Assembly: GCA_039938515.1 (NCBI GenBank)
Contig: JBDUUL010000008.1
Location: 1-56,003 of the forward strand
Reading direction: 5' to 3'
Length of the DNA stretch: 56,003 nt
From: Nitrososphaera sp.
GTDB lineage: Archaea > Thermoproteota > Nitrososphaeria > Nitrososphaerales > Nitrososphaeraceae
Below, one piece after another: positions 35,325 to 42,850 of this stretch. Both the position numbers and the translations under genes were made by a program. Under the pieces are notes generated by a model. The model was given only the letters and a program-made list of their open reading frames with translations, was not told the DNA's origin and did no database searches. Numbering within the stretch: the first letter of the stretch is position 1; every line of letters starts with the position of its first letter.

Positions 35325-35798
35325 ATGGTGGGATCGCCTCTCGTAACCGTTGGAGACATAATGACGGAGCGCTTGGCCACAATCAACGCCGTCGACACGG
35401 CGCAAGAAGCTGCAAACAAGATGGTGCAGGAGAAAGTAAGTTCTCTTGCGGTACTTAATGACGACGGAACCGCCGCAGGGATAGTGACTGAGAGAGATTT
35501 TGTAAGGCGAATATGTGCAGCCGGGAAGAATAGCTCTGACGTAAAAATTGTCGAGATATTGTCTGCTCCGGTAAGAACCGTTGGCGTAGCCACCCCAATC
35601 GGCGAAGCCGCGAACTTTATGATTCAGAACAGGGTAAGGCATCTGCTGGTCGTAGAAGGCAGTCAAACGAAAAAGCCGGTTGGCATAATAAGTGCGACTG
35701 ACATCGTTGCAAGCCTTAAAGAAAACAGCGCGGACATGAAGCAGGCCGACAAGGAAGTGCTAAATGCTCTTGAGAGCGAAGGCAGGTTCTATTTCTGA
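35325..35798 (+). CDS. CBS-domain pair protein, single module (copy A)
   Basis: 157-residue protein formed by one Bateman module: GDIMTERLATINAVDTAQEAANKM and VEILSAPVRTVGVATPIGEAANFM are the two CBS starts, each ending with a typical GIVTERDFV or GIISATDIV. A paralogue of the same length lies at 39844-40344. Probably an AMP/ATP-responsive regulator of an unknown partner. ATG at 35325 lies about 30 nt after gataatg. Confidence 0.88.
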   Translation: MVGSPLVTVGDIMTERLATINAVDTAQEAANKMVQEKVSSLAVLNDDGTAAGIVTERDFVRRICAAGKNSSDVKIVEILSAPVRTVGVATPIGEAANFMIQNRVRHLLVVEGSQTKKPVGIISATDIVASLKENSADMKQADKEVLNALESEGRFYF

Positions 35799-35877
35799 CC
35801 CGCTCAGCTTGGAAACGCCAGCGGCCACGTTTTCGAAATCTCCGATAGACTCTTAGGCGTCGCGTCGCAATTCAGGT

Positions 35878-36993
35878 TCAGCTAGCAATTACTTCGAACC
35901 CTGCACCATACAGAATGCTTCCGACATCGTGGTCGTTTCCAAAATAGACTCCGGGTTCAGGGAAAACCGTATCAAATACGGCGCCAGCCCCGGGCGGCAG
36001 GTACGAAACTGAGCTGTACCCGCGAGTGCCGTCGCTGGTGATTTGCGAACCGTTGCTTGCTGCAATACCGCTTGAATTGTCTTCGGTAGCGGTAGGGACT
36101 TCCTCGCGTATGAGTCCAGCGCCGAAATTAAACGCGATCCCATTCCTAGGCCCTGCATTGAATAGAAACCAGCGTGTTGGCTCTCCAGCTTTGACGTGAA
36201 AGACCTCGGCATTGCTGTTTAGCGTAATTTTGGCAGTTTCACCGATTTGCGGTATGTACCGAAACGCCAGTCCGTTAGTAAGTACAAGATCTGGCTTGCG
36301 GGAAACGAACTTGCCGATATCAAAGTCGCCGGCGCTGTTCCCTGATGCATTTGTTGCAGAGGCGGTTTGGTTTCCAGATAGGGGCGGATGGCCAGCGGTG
36401 TCATAAAGCTCGCTGAATGCGACGTAGAATTCATGCGAGGATCGCCATTTGCTGCTGTGAACAACTATTCCGCCGTACATTCCATCGGCGATGTGCTCCC
36501 AGATGCCGTTCAGGTTGTCGCCATCACAGTGGTAAAGGTATGCGCCGGGATATTTTGTTGTGACGCTCCATGTTCTATTTTGTCCCGGATTTACAACTCC
36601 GGACAGCGCCTGACTTGGCCCAAAGCCAGCATGAAAGTTCAGGCTGTGCACCAGCTTGCCTTCGTTTTTCAACGTTATCTGGATGGTATCCCCCTGGTTA
36701 GATTCTATAAGAGGCCCCGGCACCGTTCCATTGAACACCATTTCATTGTACCACAGACCTCCGGGGTACAGGCCGTTATCGGGCGCGACTTGGGCAGTTT
36801 TTTCAGCAGCAATTAGCAGTATGCGATGCACTGTTCCAGCAGATGCGGCGATTCCAGAAAGGCTTGCACTGCCGGGCCCGGTCTTTACCGGGATGGATTG
36901 CGAAGCAACGAGAAACAACGAGGCCGTTATGGCAGATGACGCGACGGCCGAAATAGCGGCAATTGCGATTACCTTATCAGTTGTTATCTGCAA
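35878..36993 (-). CDS. Exported NirK-like multicopper protein with changed type-2 site
   Basis: Two-domain cupredoxin of 371 residues with an N-terminal signal anchor (about 8-32). Copper-site features match copper nitrite reductase: HSLNFHAG near residue 117, then YLYHCDGDNLNGIWEHIADGMYGG near 153, giving type-1 His-Cys-His-Met ligands. The usual catalytic Asp of NirK (H-x-x-D-x-H) is Asn here, and the second-domain catalytic His region (RPHLIGGHG in NirK) is RNGIAFNFGAG without His; the last ligand, in the GNDHDVG segment, is kept. So the fold is certain but the nitrite reductase activity is doubtful. It lies outside the cell. Confidence 0.85.
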   Translation of the reverse strand: MQITTDKVIAIAAISAVASSAITASLFLVASQSIPVKTGPGSASLSGIAASAGTVHRILLIAAEKTAQVAPDNGLYPGGLWYNEMVFNGTVPGPLIESNQGDTIQITLKNEGKLVHSLNFHAGFGPSQALSGVVNPGQNRTWSVTTKYPGAYLYHCDGDNLNGIWEHIADGMYGGIVVHSSKWRSSHEFYVAFSELYDTAGHPPLSGNQTASATNASGNSAGDFDIGKFVSRKPDLVLTNGLAFRYIPQIGETAKITLNSNAEVFHVKAGEPTRWFLFNAGPRNGIAFNFGAGLIREEVPTATEDNSSGIAASNGSQITSDGTRGYSSVSYLPPGAGAVFDTVFPEPGVYFGNDHDVGSILYGAGFEVIAS

Positions 36994-37175
36994 GTGACTC
37001 TAGCTACGATTCGGTTGTTGCAAGAGTCCAAATAAGCATTTCATGAAGGCACGACCTGCTAAAGCCTAATGAACCAGTCAGCACTCTGCTCGGTAAAAAA
37101 CAGAATCTCCCTCTAGAGGCAAAAGACGGATCTGCGAGTCACAAATGAGAAATAGTAGATTCTTCATACTGAGTT

Positions 37176-37565
37176 GTGACATCGCAAGCTGATGGCACTG
37201 CGGACATCAGAGCGCTGATCGTCGACAACAACAGAGAGCTGATTGATTCGCTCATGATCAGGCTTTCACAGCATGGCTTTCAGGTCGATGTTTACAACCT
37301 GCCTTCAGATGTACTGGGTGAGTACGATGTCAAGGCTTGCAGCCTGGCTTTTCTTGGAGTGCGGCTGCCCCAGATGACTGGCTTTGAATTGGCCCGAGAA
37401 TTATGGCGGGCAAATCCCGGACTGAAGGTCTGCTTTTTGTCCGAATTTGAAATAAACGAGCAGGAGGCCAGGGTGCTCATGCCAAGCCTGAAGAGTCATT
37501 GCTTTTTGACAAAAGGCCTGGCCTTCGAGGACCTCAGCAGACGGATTGATTCCCTGGTTGCCTAA
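37176..37565 (+). CDS. Receiver-like domain protein lacking the phosphoacceptor Asp
   Basis: 129 residues forming one CheY-like fold: ALIVDNNRELIDSLMIRLSQHG (the acidic pocket), then LAFLGVRLPQMTGFELARELW, which aligns with LLDIRMPGMDGFEL but has Gly at the phosphorylated Asp position, and FLTKGLAFEDL with the Lys. So it probably cannot be phosphorylated and may work by protein contacts. Start is GTG at 37176, 26 nt after a TATA-like aaatagta. No histidine kinase lies nearby. Confidence 0.8.
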   Translation: MTSQADGTADIRALIVDNNRELIDSLMIRLSQHGFQVDVYNLPSDVLGEYDVKACSLAFLGVRLPQMTGFELARELWRANPGLKVCFLSEFEINEQEARVLMPSLKSHCFLTKGLAFEDLSRRIDSLVA

Positions 37566-37601
37566 TTCTCGAATCTGGTTTCTCGTTGTCATGAGCAAAG
37601 G

Positions 37602-38081
37602 CTACCAGCCATCCGCCTTTGCGTTTTGCGCCAGCCTTTCGAATTCCCTCGCGTAGTTTGGATTCCGCTTGCGCCACTTTTCCATTACAAGCGGCCCCGT
37701 GACCTCCCACATGTCTGCTATGACGTCGCCGTGCCATTCTAGAATCTCCTTTTCTAATGCGGGATCGTGCTTCAGTATGAAGCCGAGCCTGTCATACGTC
37801 GTCGCAACATACCTTGCCGCCTCCCAGGTCTTTTCGTCAATATCCGATTCTGCAATCTTTTTACCCTCCAGCTCCTTTAGTCTTGGATCGTCGCGGAGGA
37901 TTCCTCTCGCTTCTATGGCCCTGTCGTTATCTATAAGCCTGACAATGTCAGTCAGCGCAGTTACCAAGTCTGCCTGCGTCTGCAGCCTGCTCTCTTTTCT
38001 GAATCTTACAAGCGAAATCCCAAACGCAGAGATTGAAATCAGCAGCGACGCGATAGAGGTAAAATCGACGGACTGCGACAA
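37602..38081 (-). CDS. Membrane-anchored hypothetical protein, 159 aa
   Basis: N-terminal hydrophobic helix (about 8-25, IASLLISISAFGISLV) then a soluble helical domain (QTQADLVTALTDIVRLIDND, AARYVATTYDRLGFILKHDPALEKEIL). The layout recalls the DUF4760-type family, but I am not certain. Start is a TTG at 38081, about 32 nt after a minus-strand tttttatta TATA box. Divergent from the TM protein at 38224. Confidence 0.7.
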   Translation of the reverse strand: MSQSVDFTSIASLLISISAFGISLVRFRKESRLQTQADLVTALTDIVRLIDNDRAIEARGILRDDPRLKELEGKKIAESDIDEKTWEAARYVATTYDRLGFILKHDPALEKEILEWHGDVIADMWEVTGPLVMEKWRKRNPNYAREFERLAQNAKADGW

Positions 38082-38164
38082 TGTTTACCGTGAGCATTTA
38101 TGCATTAATAAAAAGTTCGTACTCCGAGTGGTTTCTCGGCTGCCGCGCAGCCAGAAAATGCATA

Positions 38165-38199
38165 CAGTGCGTTGCAAAGCAATCAACTGACATAATAAC
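38165..38199 (+). promoter_or_regulatory. Shared stress-regulon element plus TATA (38224 gene)
   Basis: Plus strand reads cagtgcgttgcaaagcaatc (38165-38184), then a TATA-like cataataac (38191-38199). The CAAAGCAATC core begins 49 nt before the TTG start at 38224, the same spacing as at several other sites. Confidence 0.6.
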
Positions 38200-38223
38200 T
38201 ATGGAATGGATGGTTAGCTACAG

Positions 38224-38673
38224 TTGGCTATTGACTGGGACTACCTGCTGGTCGAAATGACCCTGCTTGCGGCCATGGTTTATGGTGCGATATACGTGGA
38301 GAACTGGGTTGCAGCTCGCAAGAAAAAGCGCGATGACGCTCAATACAGAAACCAGATCATCAGGTTTGTGCGCAAGGACCTAGAAGACAAGTTACACTTT
38401 ATTGCTGACACCATTAATTTCAAAGACTACAAGCCTTTCTTTACGGACATGTGGGATGCTGTAATCTTGGGAGGAAAGCAGACGCTTTTGCCTTTCGAGC
38501 TTTTTGAAAACCTTCAACATACATACTCTTGGATGAAGTACTACAATAGTGAGATCGAGCAACGGCAGAGAGATTCCGGCGAAAAGGAGCTTCTAGAGAT
38601 TATCGAGGAAGTCCGAAAATCCATTCGCGAGTCAATAGCGCGCTTGGCACAGCCAATCGACAAGCTAGGCTAA
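38224..38673 (+). CDS. Membrane-anchored hypothetical protein, 149 aa
   Basis: One N-terminal membrane helix (about 8-28, LLVEMTLLAAMVYGAIYV), then a basic patch and a long helical cytoplasmic region (KELLEIIEEVRKSIRESIARLA near the end). Start is a TTG at 38224, supported by the TATA box and shared element 25-49 nt before. No family recognised. It is followed by the zinc-ribbon DUF4342 gene. Confidence 0.7.
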   Translation: MAIDWDYLLVEMTLLAAMVYGAIYVENWVAARKKKRDDAQYRNQIIRFVRKDLEDKLHFIADTINFKDYKPFFTDMWDAVILGGKQTLLPFELFENLQHTYSWMKYYNSEIEQRQRDSGEKELLEIIEEVRKSIRESIARLAQPIDKLG

Positions 38674-38728
38674 AAGCTGCCAGAATTGCTTAATAATATA
38701 CCAAAGCTTACTAATACTGGAACCGACA

Positions 38729-39070
38729 ATGGCAAACTGCAAAGAGTGCGGCGCTGAAGTTCCTGAAGGGTCCAAGTTCTGTCCGAACTGCGGGACGCAG
38801 CTTGGTCTTGAAAAGGACATCTACCACGTTTCTTCGGAAAATCTTGTTGGCAAGGTTAAAGAAGTGATTAACGATGCCAGAGTAAGAAGAATTGTTATCA
38901 AAGATGACAAGGGCAAAGTGCTCCTCTCCATACCGGTTACCTGGGGCGCGGCTGGCGCGCTTCTGACCTTGGCGCTGGCGCCATGGCTTGCGGCAATAGG
39001 AGTCATTGCAGCACTCGTTACCCGATGCACCCTTGAAGTCGAGCGCACGGCTGAAAAGAAATCAGGATAA
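38729..39070 (+). CDS. Zinc-ribbon DUF4342 protein
   Basis: 113 residues. A zinc ribbon (CKECGAEVPEGSKFCPNCG, residues 4-22) precedes a DUF4342-like region (VRRIVIKDDKGKVLLSIPVTWG) and two short hydrophobic segments with a conserved VTRCTLEVE. Function unknown; DUF4342 proteins are often membrane associated. Upstream ttaataatata (about 38690-38700) is a TATA-like box. Confidence 0.85.
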   Translation: MANCKECGAEVPEGSKFCPNCGTQLGLEKDIYHVSSENLVGKVKEVINDARVRRIVIKDDKGKVLLSIPVTWGAAGALLTLALAPWLAAIGVIAALVTRCTLEVERTAEKKSG

Positions 39071-39103
39071 TGCTTAATTCGGACAGCGGGGTTCATGCTG
39101 TAA

Positions 39104-39241
39104 GTGACCGCTGACAAACTCTGCCAGAATTGCAACCACGGCGAGCTGCACCATGAACTTCTGGAGGGCGCGTACTACAAGTGCAGCATCTGCGGGGCAA
39201 TGTGCAGCGGCAAGTTTTACCAGCGCGAGCCGGGTGAGTAA
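39104..39241 (+). CDS. Small four-plus-Cys zinc-binding protein, 45 aa
   Basis: A 45-residue frame from GTG 39104 to TAA 39241, too short for usual gene callers. It has two Cys pairs plus another Cys: KLCQNCNHGELHHELLEG and YYKCSICGAMCSGKFYQ; the pattern C-x2-C...C-x2-C-x3-C suggests a zinc ribbon. It starts 33 bases after the DUF4342 stop and is probably co-transcribed. The function is unknown. Confidence 0.6.
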   Translation: MTADKLCQNCNHGELHHELLEGAYYKCSICGAMCSGKFYQREPGE

Positions 39242-39291
39242 CTCGGTGCGCCGTTTTCTTCGGCGTTGGCAGGCTTTTTGAACAGCACTAA

Positions 39292-39310
39292 CTTGCATTA
39301 CACTGCATTC
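39292..39310 (+). promoter_or_regulatory. Shared stress-regulon element (39351 gene)
   Basis: Plus strand reads cttgcattacactgcattc. The CACTGCATTC core begins 50 nt before the TTG at 39351, which is the reason that start is chosen for the gene. The TATA position is weak (ggtcaaaagg). Confidence 0.6.
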
Positions 39311-39350
39311 CTACAGGTCAAAAGGCGATTCCGACGTGCATAGACTATCC

Positions 39351-39767
39351 TTGGAACAACCTCGATTAGTTGCAATCAAGCCTCGCGTCATTCGGCAGCG
39401 CCTTGACGATGAGGACGTATTGATAGAACTGGCCAACCTGCTCTCACACGGCAGGATCAGGCGCCTTCTGGGACTGCTGACCGACGACGTTGTGATAAGT
39501 GAGCCGTTTAGTAAGGCTCAGACGCTCTGTGGCAAGTCTGAGGCTCTGGATTTTCTGAGGCTGGCATCTCTGTTTTTCAGAAATATGAAATGCGAGTTCC
39601 ACATTTGCAGCTGCCAGCACTCGGTATGGAGGCAGATTTCGGCAGTTTTCATGTTTTCGGAGGATGCATCGTGCAGAATTTTCGTAACGATAAAGTTGGG
39701 CGGGTACGACCCAGCGGATCCCGATTGCAGCAGGATCCGGAGTCTGGACATTGCGTTTTCGGGCTAG
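39351..39767 (+). CDS. Hypothetical protein, possibly NTF2/SnoaL-like
   Basis: 138 residues, soluble. The helix LIELANLLSHGRIRRLLGLLTDDVVISEPF followed by a beta-rich half (MKCEFHICSCQHSVWRQISAVFMF, CRIFVTIKLGG) resembles an NTF2-like cone fold, but the similarity is only structural by eye. The frame extends upstream to GTG 39336; TTG at 39351 fits the element spacing of this regulon. Confidence 0.6.
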   Translation: MEQPRLVAIKPRVIRQRLDDEDVLIELANLLSHGRIRRLLGLLTDDVVISEPFSKAQTLCGKSEALDFLRLASLFFRNMKCEFHICSCQHSVWRQISAVFMFSEDASCRIFVTIKLGGYDPADPDCSRIRSLDIAFSG

Positions 39768-39790
39768 GCGCAAAATTGCGCTTGACGGCT

Positions 39791-39819
39791 AGTGCACTGC
39801 ATTCCTCCTGCATATATCG
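39791..39819 (+). promoter_or_regulatory. Shared stress-regulon element plus TATA (CBS copy B)
   Basis: Plus strand reads agtgcactgcattcctcctg, then catatatcg. The TATA centre near 39815 is 29 nt, and the CACTGCATTC core 49 nt, before the ATG at 39844. This is one of the cleanest copies. Confidence 0.7.
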
Positions 39820-39843
39820 TGGTTATTGGACTGCTTAGGATGA

Positions 39844-40344
39844 ATGGCTAGAAAGCAATCATCATCTCAGAGGATAACAGTTGAGAATTTCATGAACGAT
39901 CGCATGGTCATGCTCGACTACCAAAAGAGCGTTGCTGACGCGGCAAGAACGATGGTGGAAAACACTGTCAGCTCAGTAGTTGTCACTAGGGACGATGAGG
40001 CAGTAGGGATAGCTACGGAGCGAGACATTGTCAAAATTGCTGCAAAGGACGTTCCTCTCGACGGCGTAACCATAGGATCGCTGATGTCCCGTCCAATAGT
40101 ATCGATCTCAAGAGCAGCGTCGGTTGAAGAGGCGGCAGAGTCCATGGTAAAAAATAGGGTCAGGCACCTTGTGGTGAGGGAAAGTCCAGACAAGGGTGTC
40201 GGCGAAGGTGAAATAGTCGGGATAATGTCGGCTTCAGATATTGCTAGATATCTCAAGCAAAAGCTGGTATCAAGGGAGGCCGAATCCCGCCTCATGGAAG
40301 CCATATACCCGACGGAAACAGAGGGCGAGAGGCTCTTTTGGTGA
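39844..40344 (+). CDS. CBS-domain pair protein, single module (copy B)
   Basis: 166 residues, one Bateman module; the CBS starts are VENFMNDRMVMLDYQKSVADAARTM and IGSLMSRPIVSISRAASVEEAAESM, ending with GIATERDIV and GIMSASDIA. Close relative of the protein at 35325 (same RHLVV phrase and terminal EGERLFW/EGRFYF). ATG at 39844 fixed by the TATA box. In M. tuberculosis the stand-alone CBS protein Hrp1 (Rv2626c) is a hypoxia-induced counterpart. Confidence 0.9.
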   Translation: MARKQSSSQRITVENFMNDRMVMLDYQKSVADAARTMVENTVSSVVVTRDDEAVGIATERDIVKIAAKDVPLDGVTIGSLMSRPIVSISRAASVEEAAESMVKNRVRHLVVRESPDKGVGEGEIVGIMSASDIARYLKQKLVSREAESRLMEAIYPTETEGERLFW

Positions 40345-40395
40345 GCCTCGACTAGTAGGGTTATTTGGAGTCGTTGAGCCTCCGGCTGGTTGCAG

Positions 40396-40866
40396 CTATG
40401 CAGGCGCGGCTGTTGTAGCCACAAGCATCCTGCCTATCTCGTCTCCAATGCCTTCAAAGAGCTCCTCCATGCCGACCTCTAGCTGGTTTGACTTGTTGCC
40501 GATAAGTGCCGAGCCCTCGTGCCGTATTATCTTCAGCCCTGCCTTTTTGAGTTCCTTTTCAATATAATTTCCAGCGCTTCCGGAGAACCGTGATTCGAGC
40601 CGCGTATCAAACGCAAAGCCCTGCTTTCCTGCGAGGCTTGCTTCCCTCAGGGTCTTGAGGAATTGCTTCATGTGCCTCGGAGCGGTCATAAAATGCGTCG
40701 GCGCGCCTATCAGCAGCGCGTCATATGATTCCAGTAAGTGAGGGTCAGTCACTTTGTCTATGTTAAGACAGTCTGTTGCGGCATGCTGCTTCAGGCCGCG
40801 GGCCAGTGCGTTTGCTATCTTTTCTGTATTCCCGGTCATGGTGTCGAACAAGACTAGTGCCTTCAT
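40396..40866 (-). CDS. Flavodoxin-like protein
   Basis: FMN-binding electron carrier of about 156 residues; the phosphate loop is FDTMTGNTEKIANALARG near residue 10, with flavin-contact loops GAPTHFMTAPRHMKQFL and GFAFDTRLESRFSGSAGNY. ATG at 40866 (MKALVLF) matches the family start; the frame is open to 40893. A weaker copy of the shared element may lie upstream (near 40901-40935). It could replace ferredoxin, and a ferredoxin-dependent oxidoreductase operon lies 4 kb on. Confidence 0.88.
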   Translation of the reverse strand: MKALVLFDTMTGNTEKIANALARGLKQHAATDCLNIDKVTDPHLLESYDALLIGAPTHFMTAPRHMKQFLKTLREASLAGKQGFAFDTRLESRFSGSAGNYIEKELKKAGLKIIRHEGSALIGNKSNQLEVGMEELFEGIGDEIGRMLVATTAAPA

Positions 40867-40966
40867 GTGCGGCAGCCTGGGGTCCCATTGCATATAACCA
40901 GGACGTATTCACTGCAAGACACAGAATTGCACATGTCGTTGGCGAAGCGCCCGCTATTGCGAAGGA

Positions 40967-41428
40967 CTATTTTACCACGAGCACTGCGCAGGGAGCATAA
41001 GTCACGACGCCTGAGGCTACGCTTCCTAGTACTAGCTTCTTAAATCCGGTCCTGCCCCTGCTCCCGATCACGATAAGATCGACTTTGCGCTGTTCGGCAT
41101 ACTGCACAATTTCGCCGACTGTAGAGAGCGGACCATCGATTACTTCAGATTTTGCGCTTACACCCTGGGCAGATGCTTCATCCTTTATGGACGCGAACCA
41201 CGAAGCAGCATCTTCCCCTTCGGCCTTTATTCGACTTGCCACAGACTCGGGGTGAGACGTGCCATAGACGCCCAACATCTGCAGATTCTGGTTTATGGCC
41301 GCAACATGCACAAGGATCAGCTCTGCACCGAACTTTTTGGCTATGCCAATCCCAGTCGATGCGGCCCGAAAAGAGTATTTGGAGCCGTCTATCGGAACTA
41401 CAATCTTGTGAAAAGCTTCAACTGACAT
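40967..41428 (-). CDS. Universal stress protein (UspA family), copy 3
   Basis: 153-residue USP with KIVVPIDGSKYSFRAASTGIGIA at the start and VIGSRGRTGFKKLVLGSVASGV near the end, the ATP-binding pattern. ATG at 41428 is 27 nt after a minus-strand ttttaaatag and 46 nt after the CACTGCATTC core at 41465-41474, so it clearly belongs to the shared-element group. About half its residues match copy 1 by eye. Confidence 0.93.
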   Translation of the reverse strand: MSVEAFHKIVVPIDGSKYSFRAASTGIGIAKKFGAELILVHVAAINQNLQMLGVYGTSHPESVASRIKAEGEDAASWFASIKDEASAQGVSAKSEVIDGPLSTVGEIVQYAEQRKVDLIVIGSRGRTGFKKLVLGSVASGVVTYAPCAVLVVK

Positions 41429-41450
41429 TAGGAATTTTTCTCATGGTTTC

Positions 41451-41483
41451 TATTTAAAAGAGAAGAATGCAGTGCAATGCAAA
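41451..41483 (-). promoter_or_regulatory. Shared stress-regulon element plus TATA (USP copy 3)
   Basis: Minus strand reads tttgcattgcactgcattc (41465-41483) followed by ttttaaatag as TATA (about 41451-41460). Core to start distance is 46 nt. Confidence 0.7.
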
Positions 41484-41522
41484 GGAAGCATGGGCCCGAG
41501 GACTTTGATGGGACCCGAGGCG

Positions 41523-41738
41523 TTATCGGAGGGATTCTAGGTCAGCGCGATGCTTTGAGTAGTTCCTGAGAATGAAAAACAGCCACCCGCAGGCAGCGGC
41601 TGCAAGTACCGCTCCCTCCGCCGCCCTGCCGGGGTCGAAAATAAACAAGACGCCAAGCACAAGAAAAGCGCCGCCGGCAATCAGCTTTAGCGCCATGGAG
41701 ACTGGCGAATTTGGATTGGTGACACCGGTATAGCTCAT
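41523..41738 (-). CDS. Small two-helix membrane protein, 71 aa
   Basis: Two hydrophobic segments (about 15-35 and 38-56; LKLIAGGAFLVLGVLFIF and LAAAACGWLFFILR) and a short charged tail. ATG at 41738 follows a gaggcaag/gagggg purine stretch that could act as a ribosome-binding site. An upstream frame (41735-41932) ends at the ATGA overlap, but it starts in the shared element and is doubtful. Function unknown. Confidence 0.6.
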   Translation of the reverse strand: MSYTGVTNPNSPVSMALKLIAGGAFLVLGVLFIFDPGRAAEGAVLAAAACGWLFFILRNYSKHRADLESLR

Positions 41739-41917
41739 CGCCCCTCTGCTTGCCTCCTGCGAAACGTTTCAGATGCGGCGCCCGCTAATACTAGGTTTTC
41801 GATGTTCAATGCCAAAAAGTGACTGCCCCGCCGGATGAATTGGCGCAACGTAAGAAGCTTCGTTTTTCGCAAGCCAAGCGGCCTTTCACAATCTCGTTTT
41901 GCGGTTCGCAATTTCAG

Positions 41918-41948
41918 TGCATTGCACAGCAAGCCTACCGCAATTATG
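41918..41948 (+). promoter_or_regulatory. Shared stress-regulon element plus TATA (Cys-rich protein operon)
   Basis: Plus strand reads tgcattgcacagcaagc (41918-41934), then caattatg as a possible TATA near 41941-41948. The core starts 40 nt before ATG 41965, or 46 nt before the in-frame TTG at 41971. Confidence 0.55.
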
Positions 41949-41964
41949 CACGTTTAGCTGAATA

Positions 41965-42174
41965 ATGACATTGGCAAAGAAAGTAATGGCCTCAAAAAGC
42001 AAATCGAAGGGCGAGCGAAAGGATTTCCCCGCCGAGAACATTTGCAGTTGCAGGGATTGCGATCACGAGCTTGCGCGGGACTGCGCCAAGAAAGGCTGCG
42101 ATTGCTGCTCAAAAGAAAGCCACCTGATGATTCTTGATGGAATGGCGGGCTTTTATCCCGTCGACAGGGGCTAG
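41965..42174 (+). CDS. Small Cys-rich protein, 69 aa
   Basis: 69 residues with a Lys-rich start and seven Cys in the centre: NICSCRDCDHELARDCAKKGCDCC. Their packed arrangement suggests a metal cluster or zinc knuckle. Followed after seven bases by the alpha/beta hydrolase gene, so likely one operon. Family unknown. Confidence 0.65.
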   Translation: MTLAKKVMASKSKSKGERKDFPAENICSCRDCDHELARDCAKKGCDCCSKESHLMILDGMAGFYPVDRG

Positions 42175-42181
42175 AATCACG

Positions 42182-42832
42182 ATGGCTGAAACTTATCTGG
42201 TCTCGGTTAATGCAGGGAACGTCGAGCTCGAAGGCGATCTGGTTATCCCCAGCCGAGCAAGGGGTCTGGTCCTTTTTGCCCATGGAAGTGGCAGCAGCAG
42301 GCACAGCCCAAGGAACCGGTACGTCGCCCGGGTTCTTCATGATGCAGGAATCGGCACTCTGCTGATAGACCTGCTGACCCTTGACGAGGAGAGGATTGAT
42401 GCCTACACAATGCATTTGAGATTTGATATCCCGCTTCTAGCGAAGCGTCTTGTGGGTGCACTAATGTGGCTGTCTGACCACCATCCCAAGTTGGGCATTG
42501 GCTTGTTCGGCGCAAGCACGGGAGCCGCGGCTGCCCTTGTTGCCGCCGCTCGGCTACCTCAAATTGTCAGGGCGATAGTCAGCAGGGGTGGAAGACCCGA
42601 TTTGGCCGGCGCGGCATTCCTTCATAGCGTCATGGCGCCAACGCTTTTGATTGTAGGCGGGGAGGATAGCGATGTCATAGCTCTAAACGAGCAGGCTTTG
42701 GAGCTAATGAAGAACGCTAAAGAGAAGAAGCTAGTCATTGTGCCTGGGGCAACACACCTTTTTGAGGAGCCCGGCAAGCTAGAAGAGGTTTCGAGTCTGG
42801 CATGTGTCTGGTTTTCCGAGCACATAGCCTAG
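42182..42832 (+). CDS. Alpha/beta hydrolase, dienelactone-hydrolase-like
   Basis: 216-residue hydrolase with the catalytic features GLFGASTGAAAALVAA near residue 110 (nucleophile Ser in GASTG), the acid Asp in VGGEDSDVIALNEQAL and the final His in VPGATHLFEEPG. FAHGSGSSRHSPRNRYVAR near 38 is the oxyanion-hole strand. ATG at 42182 is used rather than the upstream 42134. In M. tuberculosis DosR-regulated Rv0571c, a similar hydrolase is fused with a phosphoribosyltransferase; here the phosphoribosyltransferase is the next gene, convergent. Confidence 0.85.
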   Translation: MAETYLVSVNAGNVELEGDLVIPSRARGLVLFAHGSGSSRHSPRNRYVARVLHDAGIGTLLIDLLTLDEERIDAYTMHLRFDIPLLAKRLVGALMWLSDHHPKLGIGLFGASTGAAAALVAAARLPQIVRAIVSRGGRPDLAGAAFLHSVMAPTLLIVGGEDSDVIALNEQALELMKNAKEKKLVIVPGATHLFEEPGKLEEVSSLACVWFSEHIA

Positions 42833-42850
42833 CATATCGTTGCCAGTAAC

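Noticed and set aside
34163-35593. Long N-terminal extension of the PAC2-family frame
   Set aside because: The extra 170 codons are antisense to the CBS gene at 35325-35798 and have no protein-like pattern; the family match begins at the ATG at 35083.
41735-41932. 65-codon minus-strand frame ending in an ATGA overlap with the small membrane protein
   Set aside because: Its first codons are the shared TGCA element itself and its composition is odd. The overlap keeps it open as a weak candidate, but I do not list it as a gene.
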